Positions 63,228 to 64,000 of a stretch of 64,000 bases of DNA are shown one piece after another. Both the position numbers and the translations under genes were made by a program. A model generated the notes under the pieces. The model was not told where the DNA came from, made no database searches, and saw only the letters and a list, made by a program, of their open reading frames with translations. Numbering within the stretch: the stretch's first letter is position 1; each line of letters opens with the position of its first letter. The DNA lies in NCBI RefSeq assembly GCF_021166585.1, contig NZ_JAJOZE010000008.1, positions 1-64,000 of the forward strand, written 5' to 3'. Source of the DNA: Metabacillus kandeliae. Its GTDB lineage: Bacteria > Bacillota > Bacilli > Bacillales > Bacillaceae.

Positions 63228-63977
63228 ATGATATACACCGTTATTACAGGAGCAAGCTCCGGTATTGGTTATGAAACAGCCCTGGCTTTTGCGGCCAGAG
63301 GGAAAAATCTTATTATTTCAGCGCGCAGAAAAGAAAAGCTGGAGGAATTAAAAAAGGAAATACAGCGTGTAAATCCAGCTGCTGAGGTCATCATTCAAAC
63401 AAGTGATTTATCCGTTTCAAAAAATTCTTATGCTTTATATGACAGCTTGAAAAACTACGAAATAGAAACCTGGATTAACAATGCCGGGTTCGGCAATTTC
63501 GCTTCGATTGGCGAGCAAAATCTGGATAAAATTGAACAATTGCTGCACTTGAACATTGAATCTCTCACCATTTTGACTTCCCTGTTTGTCCGTGATTATG
63601 CTGATAAAGAAGGGACACAGCTGATCAATGTTTCCTCAGGAGGAGGCTACACGATTGTGGCAGACGCTGTCACGTATTGTGCTTCCAAATTTTACGTCAG
63701 CTCCTTTACTGAAGGCCTTTCCCATGAATTAAAAGCGAAAGGACTCCCGATGCAGGCAAAGGTACTTGCCCCTGCAGCCACGGAGACGGAATTTGTGAAC
63801 CGCTCAATGGAAGTGGACGAGTTTCAGTATAACTCCCTTCCAAAATTCCATACTGCTAAAGAAATGGCCGGATTTATGCTTGAACTTTACGACAGTGAGA
63901 AAACCGTCGGCATTGTAGATGGCCAAACCTATGAGTTTCATTTAAAAGATCCTATTTTCCCGCATGTCTCCAGGTAA
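63228..63977 (+). CDS. SDR-family oxidoreductase
   Basis: 249-residue short-chain dehydrogenase: TGASSGIG near 7-14, NNAGFG, INVSSGGG and YCASKFYVSSF catalytic pair. The loop after the second motif resembles YqjQ/DltE-type SDRs. Substrate unknown. ATG 63228 with AGAGGAGG 7 bases upstream is preferred to the in-frame ATG at 63201, which lies before that site. No gene follows in the last 23 bases. Confidence 0.87.
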   Translation: MIYTVITGASSGIGYETALAFAARGKNLIISARRKEKLEELKKEIQRVNPAAEVIIQTSDLSVSKNSYALYDSLKNYEIETWINNAGFGNFASIGEQNLDKIEQLLHLNIESLTILTSLFVRDYADKEGTQLINVSSGGGYTIVADAVTYCASKFYVSSFTEGLSHELKAKGLPMQAKVLAPAATETEFVNRSMEVDEFQYNSLPKFHTAKEMAGFMLELYDSEKTVGIVDGQTYEFHLKDPIFPHVSR

Positions 63978-64000
63978 CAGTCAGTTTGTTAAGCGTGCAG

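Overview
The window reads as chromosomal DNA of a spore-forming, low-GC Gram-positive rod of the Bacillaceae (Bacillus or a near relative). The evidence is the strong GGAGG-type ribosome binding sites, the frequent TTG/GTG starts, and Bacillus-type genes: immune inhibitor A, a KatX-like catalase, glcU-gdh, the YjgD/DUF1641 formate dehydrogenase partner, ysfB-glcD-glcF and a YozQ-like small protein. Species cannot be fixed from the sequence. No rRNA, tRNA, prophage, transposase or CRISPR array was seen.

The left third (1-18 kb) is dominated by the cell surface. An InhA metalloprotease is followed by a poly-gamma-glutamate capsule operon in the order capB-capC-capA-capD-(capE), the order of the anthrax capsule operon, including the CapD transpeptidase that anchors the polymer to peptidoglycan. 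Next to it, on the same strand, lies a second capsule-type operon: a hyaluronan-synthase-like glycosyltransferase, a UTP-glucose-1-phosphate uridylyltransferase and a UDP-glucose dehydrogenase, in the order hasA-hasC-hasB. The two enzymes supply UDP-glucuronate for the synthase. A secreted protein of unknown function lies between the two operons. A near-consensus cre site lies upstream of hasA. On the other strand are an FtsX/MacB-type ABC exporter and an UgtP-like lipid glycosyltransferase.

From 18 to 31 kb come a mannobiose/beta-glucoside PTS operon (gmuBAC, gmuR, gmuE) that lacks the expected phospho-glycosidase and carries palindromic repeats in its place, a KatX-like catalase, an oxidoreductase, a lutC remnant, and the glucose uptake/dehydrogenase pair glcU-gdh. 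From 31 to 49 kb lie transporters (APC, LysE, MFS), AlaX, the NAD(P)HX repair enzyme, a NERD-domain protein, the formate dehydrogenase cluster fdhD-fdhA-yjgD, and the glycolate oxidase cluster ysfB-glcD-glcF. From 49 to 64 kb lie a secreted hydrolase, an Lrp-LysE pair, a two-component system with an ABC-2 exporter of the linearmycin-resistance type, an LmrB-like MFS pump, a HelD-like helicase, SDR enzymes, a tautomerase and a PAP2 phosphatase.

The unexplained part is non-coding. Several intergenic regions hold short degenerate phrase repeats with a 20-22 bp period: a TTTACTG(G/T)C type near 26.5 kb and, inverted, near 62.2 kb; a CCGCATATAAA type near 37.9 kb; a weaker set near 48.7 kb. There is also a 38-bp tandem repeat at 37.7 kb, a family of long palindromic repeats of which two members end a few bases from a stop codon, and a GC-rich MITE-like element at 30 kb. 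Two gene remnants (lutC, a betaine-type permease) show recent loss.
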